From positions 62,001 to 126,000 of the forward strand of contig NZ_BNEL01000003.1 in the NCBI RefSeq assembly GCF_018327685.1: a DNA stretch of 64,000 bases, read 5' to 3'. This document shows positions 7,754 through 16,495 of this stretch, piece by piece. The notes beneath the pieces are model-generated. The model did not search any database, was not told where the DNA came from, and saw only the letters and a list, made by a program, of their open reading frames with translations. A program made the position numbers and the translations under genes. The first letter of the stretch is position 1; each line of letters starts with the position of its first letter. The stretch is from Streptomyces sp. TS71-3 (lineage in GTDB: Bacteria > Actinomycetota > Actinomycetes > Streptomycetales > Streptomycetaceae).

Positions 7754-8713
7754 GTGAGGCAGGACGTGCCGGAGGACGCAGCGACGACCAACATGTCCGC
7801 GACCAGGACGCCCGCCCTCGCCACCGGGCCCACCGCCCCGCCCGACGACCTCCCCCGGGTGGCGGCCTTCCGCCAGGCCCTCGGCGTGGACGCCCTGGTG
7901 GACGTGCACACCCACTTCATGCCCGAGCGCGTCCTGACGAAGGTGTGGGCGTACTTCGACGCGGCCGGCCCGCTCGTCGGCCGCCCCTGGCCGATCGCCT
8001 ACCGGGAGGAGGAGCAGCGTCGCCTCGACATCCTCCGCGGCTACGGCGTGAGCGCCTTCACGTCGCTGCTCTACCCGCACCGTCCGGGCATGGCCCGCTG
8101 GCTGAACGACTGGGCGGCGGACTTCGCCGCCCGCACCCCCGACTGCCTGCACTCGGCGACGTTCTTCGCGGAGCCGGAGGCCGCCGAGGACGTGCGCCGA
8201 GCGCTGGCGCAGGGCGCGCGGGTCTTCAAGTGCCATGTGCAGGTCGGCGGCTTCGACCCCAACGACCCATGGCTCGACCCGGTCTGGGGCCTGCTGGCCG
8301 ACTCCGGCGTCCCCGTGGTCACCCACTGCGGCTCGGGCCCCGCCCCCGGCGCCTTCACCGGCCCCGCCCCGATCGCGGCGCTCCTCGCCCGCCACCCCCG
8401 CCTGCGGCTGGTCGTCGCGCACCTGGGCATGCCGGAGTACGAGGAGTTCCTGACCCTCGCGGAACGCCACGCCGGCGTGATGCTGGACACCACGATGGCG
8501 TTCACCCCCTTCGTCGAGTCGGAGGCCCCCTTCCCCCGCACGGCACTCCCCCGCCTCGCCGCGTTGGGCGACCGCATACTCCTCGGCACGGACTTCCCCA
8601 ACATCCCGTACGCCTACGCGGACGCCCTCACGTCCCTGGAAGCCACCGGCCTGGGGCGCGAGTGGCTGCGTGCGGTGTGCCGTGACAACGGGGTGCGGGT
8701 TTTCGGGTTGTGA
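7754..8713 (+). CDS. Amidohydrolase family (amidohydrolase_2-type) metal-dependent hydrolase
   Basis: 319 residues from GTG 7754; GTG 7766 and ATG 7793 are alternative starts, and the first 30 residues look non-conserved. TIM-barrel metallohydrolase signatures in order: DVHTHFMP (H-x-H, about residue 50), FKCHVQVGG (about 160), VTHCGSG (about 193), VVAHLGMPEYEEF (about 225) and LGTDFPN (catalytic/metal Asp, about 278). Members include decarboxylases (ACMSD type) and lactone hydrolases; the substrate here cannot be told. It stands alone, just right of the direct repeat that ends the lanthipeptide locus, and shows normal chromosomal GC. Confidence 0.85.
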   Translation: MRQDVPEDAATTNMSATRTPALATGPTAPPDDLPRVAAFRQALGVDALVDVHTHFMPERVLTKVWAYFDAAGPLVGRPWPIAYREEEQRRLDILRGYGVSAFTSLLYPHRPGMARWLNDWAADFAARTPDCLHSATFFAEPEAAEDVRRALAQGARVFKCHVQVGGFDPNDPWLDPVWGLLADSGVPVVTHCGSGPAPGAFTGPAPIAALLARHPRLRLVVAHLGMPEYEEFLTLAERHAGVMLDTTMAFTPFVESEAPFPRTALPRLAALGDRILLGTDFPNIPYAYADALTSLEATGLGREWLRAVCRDNGVRVFGL

Positions 8714-8714
8714 G

Positions 8715-8909
8715 GGCGGGGTGCACCCGGAGCAGCGCACCATCGAACAGCCAGAAGTCATTCCCCGGCAATGGGATGCTCGTCGCCCGCCGCCGAGGCA
8801 GCCACCGCACTTCCTCACCCGCCGTGACGTTGGCACGGGTGACGTAGTGCTCCCAGCGGATGTACTCCGACACGGGCTCCGAGACGACCCGAGCGCGGCG
8901 GACGGCCAC
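8715..8909 (-). pseudogene. Remnant of a DUF6879-type gene
   Basis: About 65 codons on the minus strand read RRARVVSEPVSEYIRWEH, then VRWLPRRRA and LPLPGNDFWLFD-like sequence (here IPLPGNDFWLFDG). To my knowledge these are the hallmark motifs of the DUF6879 family common in Streptomyces. The N-terminal ~50 residues and the C-terminal third are absent, and the frame runs into the antisense of the amidohydrolase gene. Decayed fragment; role of the intact family unknown. Confidence 0.65.
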
Positions 8910-9082
8910 GCCCCCGACGGCGGAACCGCCGAAGGGCTGGGCGTCGGTTCAGGGCCCGCGCTGCCTTCTGTGGGAGTAGGCGCCGGCGGCTGCGTCTGAC
9001 GGTGGGGCGCTCCCGGTAGACGGCGTACTCGCGCTGGGCGGCGCGCTCACGGTGGGCACCATCGCCTGCGGCCACGGCACCA

Positions 9083-9170
9083 CAGCCCGGCCACACAGCG
9101 ATCGCCCGGCATCTCGGTCGGGACCGCAAGACGATCCGGGCTTGTCCGAATGGCGAGCGGACCGCGTCAG
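9083..9170 (+). pseudogene. Transposase helix-turn-helix remnant
   Basis: An unbroken stretch reads HTAIARHLGRDRKTIRACPN then GERT. This resembles the N-terminal helix-turn-helix of transposases (pattern AIARxLGRDRKTVRxYLxGER). No catalytic domain or inverted-repeat ends are seen. With the DUF6879 fragment next door it marks a decayed accessory site. Confidence 0.55.
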
Positions 9171-9550
9171 GGGCGGCTGGGGGCGTGGCTGAGATCGACG
9201 ACGCAGAAGATGTTGCCGTCCGGGTCGGCGAGGACGACGAAGTCGGGCTCGGAGGGGTAGAGGTCCCAGTCGACCGCCTGTGCTCCGAGGCTGATCAGCC
9301 GCTCGACCTCGGCCTGCTGTTCCCGGGCGGTGTCGACGTAGAGGTCCAGGTGGAGACGGGGGCGCGGTTCGGGGCGGGATTCGCTGCGGAGCAGTCCGAG
9401 GGCCCGTCCGGAGCCGTCGGGGTAATCGAGGGTCTGCCAGGTGTCACTCCTCCACTCCTGCGTGGCGACAAGGTTCAGAGCCTGCGTCCAGAACGCTGTC
9501 GCGCGGTCGAGATCGGTGACTCCGATGACGGGTGTGCCAAGTCTCAACAT
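9167..9550 (-). CDS. VOC (glyoxalase/bleomycin-resistance fold) protein
   Basis: 127 residues, the normal length of a single two-module vicinal-oxygen-chelate subunit. Seen: IGVTDLDRATAFWTQAL at the N-terminus, HLDLYVD in the middle (first metal-ligand position) and FVVLADPDGNIFCVVD near the end. Function could be dioxygenase, isomerase or antibiotic binding; no neighbour narrows it. The gene is monocistronic, and its 3' end abuts the transposase remnant. Confidence 0.85.
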   Translation of the reverse strand: MLRLGTPVIGVTDLDRATAFWTQALNLVATQEWRSDTWQTLDYPDGSGRALGLLRSESRPEPRPRLHLDLYVDTAREQQAEVERLISLGAQAVDWDLYPSEPDFVVLADPDGNIFCVVDLSHAPSRP

Positions 9551-9942
9551 GGGGTGAACCTATAAAAGGGCCCCAGGCCCGGAACCCCTCCGCCTCGGTG
9601 AACACCGGCTTTGCCGCGAGGCCCGTCGAGCCGGCGCCGGCGGTCTCGGCAGCGATCAAGGCGCAGGGATCGAGGATCAGGCCCCGGGGCGGCGGGCGCG
9701 GAGGCACTCTGGAGGAGTCGCTCCGGCCGGTGGCCCGGTGGTGGGCCGCCGGGAGTTCGGCCCGGCTCCCAAGTCCACGGCAAGCCCGAGACAAGCCCGA
9801 GGCTTCCGGCGGAAGTTGATTTCCCGGATGTCTCCCACCACCCGCACGGGCGATGCACCGGACATGACCGGGCCCCTCCCCGACGCTCCGAAGAGGGGCC
9901 CATGCCGTGGGTCCGGCGTACTGGTCACCTGCTGGTCACCTG
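9551..9942. other. Spacer between VOC gene and acyl-CoA dehydrogenase
   Basis: No gene supported. The minus strand at 9544-9700 has a weak frame (LILDPCALIAAE) without a start or continuation. A hairpin at 9870-9901 is annotated separately. Confidence 0.4.
9870..9901 (-). terminator. Terminator of the acyl-CoA dehydrogenase gene
   Basis: GGGCCCCTC at 9870-9878 pairs perfectly with GAGGGGCCC at 9893-9901, 42 bases past the stop at 9943 on the minus strand. Loop of 14 bases. Confidence 0.65.
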
Positions 9943-11133
9943 TTACTCGGGAAGGTTCCGGGCCATCACGATGCGCTGGACCTGGTTGGTGCCCTCGTAG
10001 ATCTGCGTGATCTTCGCGTCGCGCATCATCCGCTCCAGCGGGTAGTCCCGCGTGTAGCCGTACCCGCCGAGGAGCTGGACCGCGTCCGTGGTGATCTCCA
10101 TGGCGGCGTCCGAGGCGAAGCACTTGGCGGCGGCGCCCTGGAAGGTCAGGCCCTCGTCCTTGCCGCCGGCGGCGACGCGCTCCGACGTGGCCGCGGCCGA
10201 GTAGGTGAGCTGGCGGGCCGCCTCCAGCTTCATCGCCATGTCGGCCAGCATGAACTGCACGCCCTGGAAGTCGCCGATCGGCTTGCCGAACTGCTTGCGC
10301 TCCTGCACGTAGCCCTTGGCGTAGTCGAGCGCGCCCTGGGCGATGCCGAGAGCCTGGGCGGCGATGGTGATGCGGGTGTGGTCCAGCGTCTTCATCGCGG
10401 TGGCGAAGCCCGTGCCCTCCTCGCCGATCATGCGGTCGGCGGGGATGCGGACGTCGTCGAAGTAGACCTCGCGGGTCGGGGAGCCCTTGATGCCGAGCTT
10501 CTTCTCGGGCGCCCCGAAGGAGACGCCCGGGTCGGACTTCTCGACCACGAACGCGGAGATGCCGCGCGAGCGCTTCTCCGGGTCGGTCACCGCCATCACG
10601 GTGTAGTACTCGGAGATGCCGGCGTTGGTGATCCAGCGCTTGACGCCGTTCAGCACGTAGTGGTCGCCGTCGCGCACCGCCCGGGTCTTCATGCCCGCCG
10701 CGTCCGAACCCGCGTCCGGCTCGCTCAGGCAGTACGAGAACATCGCGTCGCCCTTGGCGAGCGGCGTCAGGTAGCGCTTCTTCAGGTCCTCCGAGGCGGA
10801 GAGGACCAGCGGGAGGGAGCCGAGCTTGTTGACCGCGGGGATCAGCGACGAGGAGGCGCAGACCCTCGCCACCTCCTCGATCACGATGACCGTGGCGAGC
10901 GCGTCGGCGCCCGCGCCGCCGTAGCTCTCGGGAACGTGCACCGCGTGCAGGTCGGCGGAGCGCAGCGCGTCCAGCGCCTCCTGCGGGAAGCGGGACTCCT
11001 CGTCCACCGCGGCGGCGAAGGGTGCGATCTTCGCCTCGGCGAGCGACCTCACCGTCTCCCGGAGCATCGTGTGCTCCTCCGACGGCTGGTACAGGTCAAA
11101 CGCCGCGTTTCCGGCCGATCCCGCCACTGCCAT
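9943..11133 (-). CDS. Acyl-CoA dehydrogenase
   Basis: 396 residues, standard family length. Seen: YCLSEPDAGSDAAGM (FAD/substrate-binding signature, about 132-146), WITNAG (FAD stacking, about 168), QFGKPI, and the catalytic base in QIYEGTNQVQR (Glu about 380). It oxidises acyl-CoA to enoyl-CoA in beta-oxidation or branched-chain catabolism, passing electrons to ETF. Chain specificity is not visible. A 14-base palindrome (TTACT-N4-AGTAA) 82 bases upstream is a likely repressor site. Single-gene unit with its own terminator. Confidence 0.93.
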   Translation of the reverse strand: MAVAGSAGNAAFDLYQPSEEHTMLRETVRSLAEAKIAPFAAAVDEESRFPQEALDALRSADLHAVHVPESYGGAGADALATVIVIEEVARVCASSSLIPAVNKLGSLPLVLSASEDLKKRYLTPLAKGDAMFSYCLSEPDAGSDAAGMKTRAVRDGDHYVLNGVKRWITNAGISEYYTVMAVTDPEKRSRGISAFVVEKSDPGVSFGAPEKKLGIKGSPTREVYFDDVRIPADRMIGEEGTGFATAMKTLDHTRITIAAQALGIAQGALDYAKGYVQERKQFGKPIGDFQGVQFMLADMAMKLEAARQLTYSAAATSERVAAGGKDEGLTFQGAAAKCFASDAAMEITTDAVQLLGGYGYTRDYPLERMMRDAKITQIYEGTNQVQRIVMARNLPE

Positions 11134-11459
11134 TCACTCCTCTGACGAAAGACGCCTGTACTGTCACCCGCCGGGATGCCCGAGCCACCGGCATCACGGT
11201 GGAAAGGTGGTTCATTACTGTTAAGTAACCCGCATCCTACGGTCCCGCCCCCGGCAGGCCCAGGCACACGCGCGTGAGCTTCCCGACAGAACCCCGACGA
11301 ACGCGGAGGCGGTCGGTGAGGGACTGCCCCCGGGAGAGCCCCACTATGCTCAGGCCAGCGCACGACCCCCCGGCCCGGGCGGCGTGCGCCGACCGCGGAA
11401 GCGGACCCGCCAGACCGCAGACGTACACCGGCCGACCTCGCAGAAGTCCTGGAGCACGC
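11134..11459. other. Divergent promoter region
   Basis: Separates the leftward acyl-CoA dehydrogenase from the rightward UDP-sugar dehydrogenase. Holds the palindrome at 11215-11228 in a low-GC patch. No gene supported. Confidence 0.5.
11215..11228. promoter_or_regulatory. Palindromic operator, TetR-type candidate
   Basis: TTACTGTTAAGTAA: perfect 5-bp arms around four bases, in an AT-rich patch upstream of the acyl-CoA dehydrogenase start. The size fits TetR-family regulators that often control fatty-acid genes. The regulator is not encoded nearby. Confidence 0.45.
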
Positions 11460-12800
11460 ATGCCTCTCAAGATCACCGTCATCGGTACGGGTTACCTCGG
11501 GGCCACCCACGCGGCGGCCATGGCCGAGTTGGGCTTCGAGGTGCTGGGGCTCGACGTCGTGCCCGAGAAGATCGAGATGCTGTCGCGCGGCGAGGTCCCG
11601 ATGTACGAGCCGGGCCTCGAAGAGCTGCTGCGGGCGCACGTCGCCGGGATCGAGGGCTCCAGCGGGCGGCTGCGCTTCACCACGGACTTCGCCGAGGTCG
11701 CGGACTTCGGCGACGTGCACTTCCTGTGCGTGAACACCCCGCAGAAGCACGGCGAGTACGCCTGCGACATGAGCTATGTGAACGCGGCGGTGGACTCGCT
11801 CAGCAAGCATCTGCACAAGCCCGCGCTGGTCGTCGGGAAGTCCACGGTGCCGGTCGGCAGCGCGGCCCGTCTCGCGGCCCGGATCGCCGAACTGGCGCCG
11901 GCGGGCGAGGCCGTCGAGCTGGCCTGGAACCCGGAGTTCCTGCGCGAGGGGTTCGCCGTCGAGGACACCCTGCACCCGGACCGCATCGTGGTCGGCGTGG
12001 CCAGCGAGCACGCCGAGCGGATCCTGCGGGAGGTCTACGCGGCCCCCGTGGCCGAGGGCTCCCCGTTCGTCGTCACGGACTTCCCCACCGCCGAGCTCGT
12101 GAAGACCTCGGCGAACTCCTTCCTGGCCACGAAGATCTCCTTCATCAACGCCATGGCGGAGGTCTGCGAGGCGGCCGGCGGCGACGTCGCCAAGCTCGCC
12201 GAGGCGATAGGACACGACGACCGGATCGGCAAGAAGTACCTGCGGGCCGGGATCGGCTTCGGCGGCGGGTGCCTGCCCAAGGACATCCGCGCGTTCATGG
12301 CCCGCGCCGGGGAGCTCGGCGCCGACCAGGCGCTGACGTTCCTCCGCGAGATCGACTCCATCAACATGCGGGCCCGCGGCCAGATGGTCGCGATGGCACG
12401 CGAGGGGGTCGGCGGCTCCTTCCTGGGCAGGCGGGTCGCGGTGCTCGGCGCCGCGTTCAAGCCGGACTCCGACGACGTGCGGGACTCGCCGGCGCTGAAC
12501 GTCGCCGGCCAGATCCACCTCCAGGGCGGCCAGGTCACCGTCTACGACCCGAAGGGCATGCCCAACGCCAAGCGGGTCTTCCCGACGCTCGGCTACGCCG
12601 ACACGGCGCTGGATGCGATGCGGGGTGCGGATGTGGTGCTGCACCTGACGGAGTGGCGCGAGTTCCGCGAGCTGGATCCGGCCGCGCTGGCTCCGGTGGT
12701 GGCCCGGCGGCTCGTCCTGGACGGCCGCAACGCGTTGGACGCGGAGCTGTGGCGGGCGGCGGGGTGGACGTACCGGGCGATGGGGCGGCCTACGGCCTGA
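11460..12800 (+). CDS. UDP-glucose/GDP-mannose dehydrogenase family enzyme (UDP-glucose 6-dehydrogenase)
   Basis: 446 residues; ATG 11460 follows GGAG by six bases, and the longer upstream frame has no similarity. Rossmann motif VIGTGYLGATHA (5-17), LCVNTP (about 91), ELAWNPEFLREG (substrate clamp, about 155), NSFLATKISFINA (about 215), catalytic Cys in FGGGCLPKD (about 268), and C-terminal VAVLGAAFKPDSDDVRDSP. Performs the NAD-dependent two-step oxidation of a UDP-hexose to a UDP-uronic acid. UDP-glucose is the most probable substrate; the product could feed wall or exopolysaccharide synthesis. Single gene. Confidence 0.93.
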   Translation: MPLKITVIGTGYLGATHAAAMAELGFEVLGLDVVPEKIEMLSRGEVPMYEPGLEELLRAHVAGIEGSSGRLRFTTDFAEVADFGDVHFLCVNTPQKHGEYACDMSYVNAAVDSLSKHLHKPALVVGKSTVPVGSAARLAARIAELAPAGEAVELAWNPEFLREGFAVEDTLHPDRIVVGVASEHAERILREVYAAPVAEGSPFVVTDFPTAELVKTSANSFLATKISFINAMAEVCEAAGGDVAKLAEAIGHDDRIGKKYLRAGIGFGGGCLPKDIRAFMARAGELGADQALTFLREIDSINMRARGQMVAMAREGVGGSFLGRRVAVLGAAFKPDSDDVRDSPALNVAGQIHLQGGQVTVYDPKGMPNAKRVFPTLGYADTALDAMRGADVVLHLTEWREFRELDPAALAPVVARRLVLDGRNALDAELWRAAGWTYRAMGRPTA

Positions 12801-12929
12801 CGGCCCCTGACCCGGGGTGCCCCGGTGTGCCGGGGCGCGGTGAGCCCCGTGGGGGGGGACCGCACACGCGACACAGGGGGCTCCGGTAACGCCACCGGCC
12901 GCCCCCGGGACCAGCCGAGGTCGTCAGGG

Positions 12930-13003
12930 TCCGCCCGGTCAGACGTTCTCCGACGATGTTCGGGGGTCCGCCCGGTCAGACGTTCTCCGACGACGTTCGG
13001 GGG
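12930..13003. repeat. 37-bp tandem duplication covering the 3' end of the adjacent membrane gene
   Basis: Two copies (12930-12966, 12967-13003) with one mismatch. The right copy contains the last codons and the stop (12976) of the minus-strand membrane protein gene; the left copy is a downstream duplicate of that gene end. Confidence 0.85.
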
Positions 13004-13572
13004 CGTGGGCCTCGACCCACGTAGGCAGCGGTTCCGGCGACGGCGAGCACTGCCGCGACCGCGACCGCGGGCCGGCTGTCGGGCGCCTGTGTCTGCCAGG
13101 TCAGCGCCTCACCCGCGGTGCCCGCGCCCGGGAACGCCGCCGCGCCGAGCGTCCACCCGAGAGGCAGGAACCACGCCCGAGCCGTCCCGATCGTGACCGC
13201 CCCCAGGGCGGTCAGACCCAGCAGGCCGGCCGTGTCTCGGACGACACATCCGAACGGCCCGAAACGCGTACCGGTGAGCAGCGTGGCCGGCAGGAGCGCG
13301 AGCATGCACCCCAGTGCCGAGGCCAGGTGGGCAGCCCGCAGCCACCCCCACGGCCTCGCCGCCGTGCGATCCAGAGCGTCGTCGGGGCCGCCGAGCGTGG
13401 CGGTGACGACGACGACAAGGAGCAGCACCGTCAGGGCGAGCACGGTGCTGCTCACCTCACCCGTGTCGCTGAAGACCATCGCCAGCAGCCACGCGATGGC
13501 TGTTGCCGCGACCGCCGCGCCGAGCGCGGTCGGCGCCCGGCGCGAGCGAGCGTAGAGCGCCAGCCCTCTCAT
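12976..13572 (-). CDS. Membrane protein, last gene of the ECF sigma/ABC operon
   Basis: 198 residues, ATG 13572 overlapping the stop of the upstream permease (ATGA). Five or six hydrophobic segments, for example ALGAAVAATAIAWLLAMVF, VLALTVLLLVVVVTATL and PAVAVAAVLAVAGTAAYVG; basic C-terminus. No family motif recognised. Coupling to the permease suggests a second membrane subunit of the same exporter. Its 3' end is duplicated in tandem. Confidence 0.75.
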   Translation of the reverse strand: MRGLALYARSRRAPTALGAAVAATAIAWLLAMVFSDTGEVSSTVLALTVLLLVVVVTATLGGPDDALDRTAARPWGWLRAAHLASALGCMLALLPATLLTGTRFGPFGCVVRDTAGLLGLTALGAVTIGTARAWFLPLGWTLGAAAFPGAGTAGEALTWQTQAPDSRPAVAVAAVLAVAGTAAYVGRGPRPRTSSENV

Positions 13573-14879
13573 CGGGCGCTCCGGGTCAGGAGGCCGGTGG
13601 TGTCCTGGCACGTCCGGGCGCCCTGGTGGACGGCGGCCACCCGGGCGCGGGCCTCGGCCGGCGGCAGTGCCTTCAGCCCCTTCCAGAGCTTGACGGCCGC
13701 CGGGTCGTCGAATTCGAGGCCGTCGGGACCGGCGGTCGGCTCCCGGTCGAGGAGCCAGTAGGCCGCGGCGGTGGCGACCTGGACGTTCCGGGTGTCTCCG
13801 CAGCCGGGAGGTCCGGTGAACACTCCGGTGAGCATCGTCGCTTCGAGCCGGCCCGGGTGGGCGAGGTGGCCGTCCCTGTCGATCGTGATGTTCATCAGCG
13901 CGGTGTCGGCCCTCGGCCTCGGAGAGGTGGGAGGAAAGAGCGTCGTGGTGTCCTCGTGTGCCTCGACGACCGATTCCTCCGACAGGAGTTCCACCGCGTG
14001 CCGGGCCTTGGAGGTCACCTCGGGCAGCACACCCTCGTGCGCCCTGCTGACGCAGACGCGCGGGGCACTCGCGGTGCACACCAGCTCCTGGGCGACCGGG
14101 TCGAGCGACCCTCGGTCGTAGGCGTCGCCGGTCGGCACGACCAGGGCCGTGGCTGTCGCCCCGATGGCCAGCGGCACCAGCGCGGTGTACGCGAACTTAC
14201 GGTTCCGCGCAGCGAAAAGCACGACGCCGGCCACCGCGACCGCGGCCATCCAGAGTGCCTGGGCGGCGCTGACTCCGCCGCCGACGGTGTCGTAGTCGCT
14301 GAACATGCTCATCCCCATGCTCGGGGAGAACGCCGCCACGAGTCCTCCGTCCGGTAGGGCGTGCGGCGCGAGCATCAGCAGCACGAAGCCGATCACGGCA
14401 AGCGCGGGTGCCGTGGCGAGCGCCGGCACCAGGCGTCCGACGGCCAGCCCGAGCCAGCTGGAGGCGACCATCGCGACCAGTCCGACGGACACGACGGCGA
14501 AGGCGGCCGGCGGCAGGTAGCGCGCCGTGTCGGCGATCCGCGGTGCCGCCGCGAGGAGCGTGACCAGGTAGGCCACGAGAACCGCCAGCCCGGTCGTGAC
14601 CAGGATCGGCACGATGCGCCGGGGTCGCGGGCGGGGCACGCTGGCGAACAGCTCGGCGACGTTCGCCCGGTGCTCGCGATAGGACTGCCAGGCACCGGCG
14701 GCCATCGCAAGCGGCGAGAGGACCGCGAGGTATTCGCGCTCCGTCATGACCAGCGCCATCCACCCGGTGGACCATCGCCCCGCGGTGGCCTGGAGCACGA
14801 TCGTGCCGGCGACGGCGATCAGGAGTGCGGCACCGGGAGCGGCCGACCGCCGGAACTCGATGCCGAGGATGCGGGTCAT
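13569..14879 (-). CDS. ABC exporter permease-like membrane protein with extracytoplasmic C-terminal domain
   Basis: 436 residues; ATG 14879 overlaps the stop of the ATP-binding gene. The first ~250 residues carry six to seven hydrophobic segments; a ~180-residue soluble, Cys-containing domain follows (CTASAPRVCVSRAH; GCGDTRN; ARTCQDTTGL), with four to five cysteines that could form disulfides outside the cell. The order ATPase-permease with translational overlap makes it the transmembrane partner of the ABC protein. Substrate unknown; lipid or peptide export is typical of such small two-part exporters. Confidence 0.75.
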   Translation of the reverse strand: MTRILGIEFRRSAAPGAALLIAVAGTIVLQATAGRWSTGWMALVMTEREYLAVLSPLAMAAGAWQSYREHRANVAELFASVPRPRPRRIVPILVTTGLAVLVAYLVTLLAAAPRIADTARYLPPAAFAVVSVGLVAMVASSWLGLAVGRLVPALATAPALAVIGFVLLMLAPHALPDGGLVAAFSPSMGMSMFSDYDTVGGGVSAAQALWMAAVAVAGVVLFAARNRKFAYTALVPLAIGATATALVVPTGDAYDRGSLDPVAQELVCTASAPRVCVSRAHEGVLPEVTSKARHAVELLSEESVVEAHEDTTTLFPPTSPRPRADTALMNITIDRDGHLAHPGRLEATMLTGVFTGPPGCGDTRNVQVATAAAYWLLDREPTAGPDGLEFDDPAAVKLWKGLKALPPAEARARVAAVHQGARTCQDTTGLLTRSAR

Positions 14880-15670
14880 GCGTTGCTCCTGTGCCGGCGC
14901 AGGAGCGCGGAGTAACCGCGCTCCGCCGGGCTGTCGCCCGCGTCGCCCTGGCCGCCGCGGGCCATCAGGTCGTCGAGGGTGCTCTGGAAGAGGAGTCGGC
15001 CCTCGTTCATGAGGATGACGTCGGTACAGGCGGCGGCGACGTCCTCGACGAGGTGGGTGGAGACCAGCACACAGCTGTCGGCGCCGAGGCCGCGCAGCAG
15101 GTCGCGGAAGTCGAGACGCTGTTCGGGGTCCAGTCCGACGGTGGGCTCGTCGAGCAGCAGCAGCTCGGGGTCGTTCACGATGGCCTGGGCGATGCCGGCC
15201 CGGCGCACCATGCCGCCGGACAGCGCCTTCATCCTGGTATCGGCCTTGCCGGTGAGGCCCACCCGATCGATCGCACGTTGTACGGCGTCGGGTATCGCGG
15301 CTTTCGGCATTTCCTTGAGCCAGGCCATGTACTCGACGAACTCGCGGACGGTGAACCGCGGGTAGAAGCCGAACTGCTGCGGCAGATACCCCAGTCCGCG
15401 TCGCACCCCGCGCAGGTCGGCGCGGCCGTCGACCCGCACGCCGAGCAGCGTCAAGGAGCCGCCGGCGGGCTTGACGACGGTGGCCAGCGCGCGCATCAGC
15501 GTGGTCTTGCCGGCACCGTTCGGGCCGAGCAGACCGTGCACGCCGGCCTTCAGAGCCAGGTCGAGGCCGTCGACGGCCAGGTGCCGGCCGGCTCGGACGC
15601 GCAGTTCTCTCGCGTGGATGGGCCAGGGGTGAAGGGTGGGGGCCGTTTCGGCGGCACTCGTCGGTCGCAA
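14876..15670 (-). CDS. ABC transporter ATP-binding protein
   Basis: 264 residues with a full nucleotide-binding domain: Walker A GPNGAGKTT (about 49-57), Q-loop YLPQQFGFYP (about 96), signature ALSGGMVRRAG (about 149; LSGGM-type), Walker B LLLLDEPTVGLDP (about 168-180) and switch His in STHLVED. Resembles the NatA/CcmA-like exporters. Third gene of the operon sigma-HC2-ATPase-permease-membrane protein, 24 bases after the HC2 gene and overlapping the permease. Confidence 0.92.
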   Translation of the reverse strand: MRPTSAAETAPTLHPWPIHARELRVRAGRHLAVDGLDLALKAGVHGLLGPNGAGKTTLMRALATVVKPAGGSLTLLGVRVDGRADLRGVRRGLGYLPQQFGFYPRFTVREFVEYMAWLKEMPKAAIPDAVQRAIDRVGLTGKADTRMKALSGGMVRRAGIAQAIVNDPELLLLDEPTVGLDPEQRLDFRDLLRGLGADSCVLVSTHLVEDVAAACTDVILMNEGRLLFQSTLDDLMARGGQGDAGDSPAERGYSALLRRHRSNA

Positions 15671-15694
15671 GTGGTGTCTCCTGTGTACGGGGGG

Positions 15695-16495
15695 TCAGTT
15701 GCCGCTGGTCAGGCGGCGGAAGCGAGTGGCGGCGAGCGGGGTGGCCGCGGCGAGGGCCACGGTCGTCACCGCCCAGGCGGCATTGCTGCCCGGCTGGAGG
15801 AGCGGGGAGAGGGATTCGGCCGCCACGCTCGGCAGCAGGACGGCCGTGGACCAGGCCGCTCCGAGTCCGATCGCCGCGCGCCGTACCCCGACGAAGGCAC
15901 CGAGCGCGAGGGTGGCCGCGGTGAACGCCAGGCACGGCAGCAGAATCAGGGCCAGCGAGGTTCCGGTGCCCACACCCGCCACCAGCAGTGCCGGAAGCAC
16001 GACGACGAGCACCGCGAGCGCCCGCCGCAACACCATGGCCAGGCCGGCCGCGGGCGTGGCGGCGATCAGTTCCCAGGCCGGGTCGATCCGCCGGCTCCAG
16101 GCCACCGCGACGCCGGGCAGCGGAGCCACCGGCGCCAGCAGCAGCACGAGTGACGGCAGGCTCGGCTCGGCGGCGTTGAGAAGCACGCCGCAGCCCAGCA
16201 CCGCGACGGTCACCGCGAGCCAGGGCAGCAGCGTCCAGGCAAGCCAGCGCCGGTGCACGGCCGCTGCTCGTGCACGTCGCCGGGCCGGAGGCGGGCTCGT
16301 GTGCATCGCCTGGTCGAGCGAGACGGCGACACGGTCGAGCAGCTCCGTCGTGGCGGGGGTGAGGTTTTCGGCGAGTTGCCCGCGGCATTGCGCGCACGCG
16401 TCGAGATGCGCCTCGATCGACCAGAGCGCGGCGTCGTCGAGCCCGCGCCCGCCGTCCGCGTAGCGGGCCAGGATCATGGTGGTGGGATGGGTCAT
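15695..16495 (-). CDS. Zinc-finger (HC2) transmembrane anti-sigma-like protein
   Basis: 266 residues; ATG 16495 overlaps the sigma gene stop. N-terminus contains an HC2-type zinc motif (H-x3-C-x2-C: HLDACAQC, about residues 29-36), the usual sigma-binding zinc domain of anti-sigma factors. Five to six hydrophobic segments follow (from about residue 90), more than the single helix of classical RsrA/RseA-like proteins. By position and motif it probably restrains the ECF sigma factor and senses a membrane or transport signal. Confidence 0.8.
   Translation of the reverse strand: MTHPTTMILARYADGGRGLDDAALWSIEAHLDACAQCRGQLAENLTPATTELLDRVAVSLDQAMHTSPPPARRRARAAAVHRRWLAWTLLPWLAVTVAVLGCGVLLNAAEPSLPSLVLLLAPVAPLPGVAVAWSRRIDPAWELIAATPAAGLAMVLRRALAVLVVVLPALLVAGVGTGTSLALILLPCLAFTAATLALGAFVGVRRAAIGLGAAWSTAVLLPSVAAESLSPLLQPGSNAAWAVTTVALAAATPLAATRFRRLTSGN

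Noticed and set aside
9551..9870. Lipoprotein-like minus-strand frame (LILDPCALIAAE)
   Set aside because: No start codon with ribosome site, no signal peptide, and the pattern stops after a few residues.
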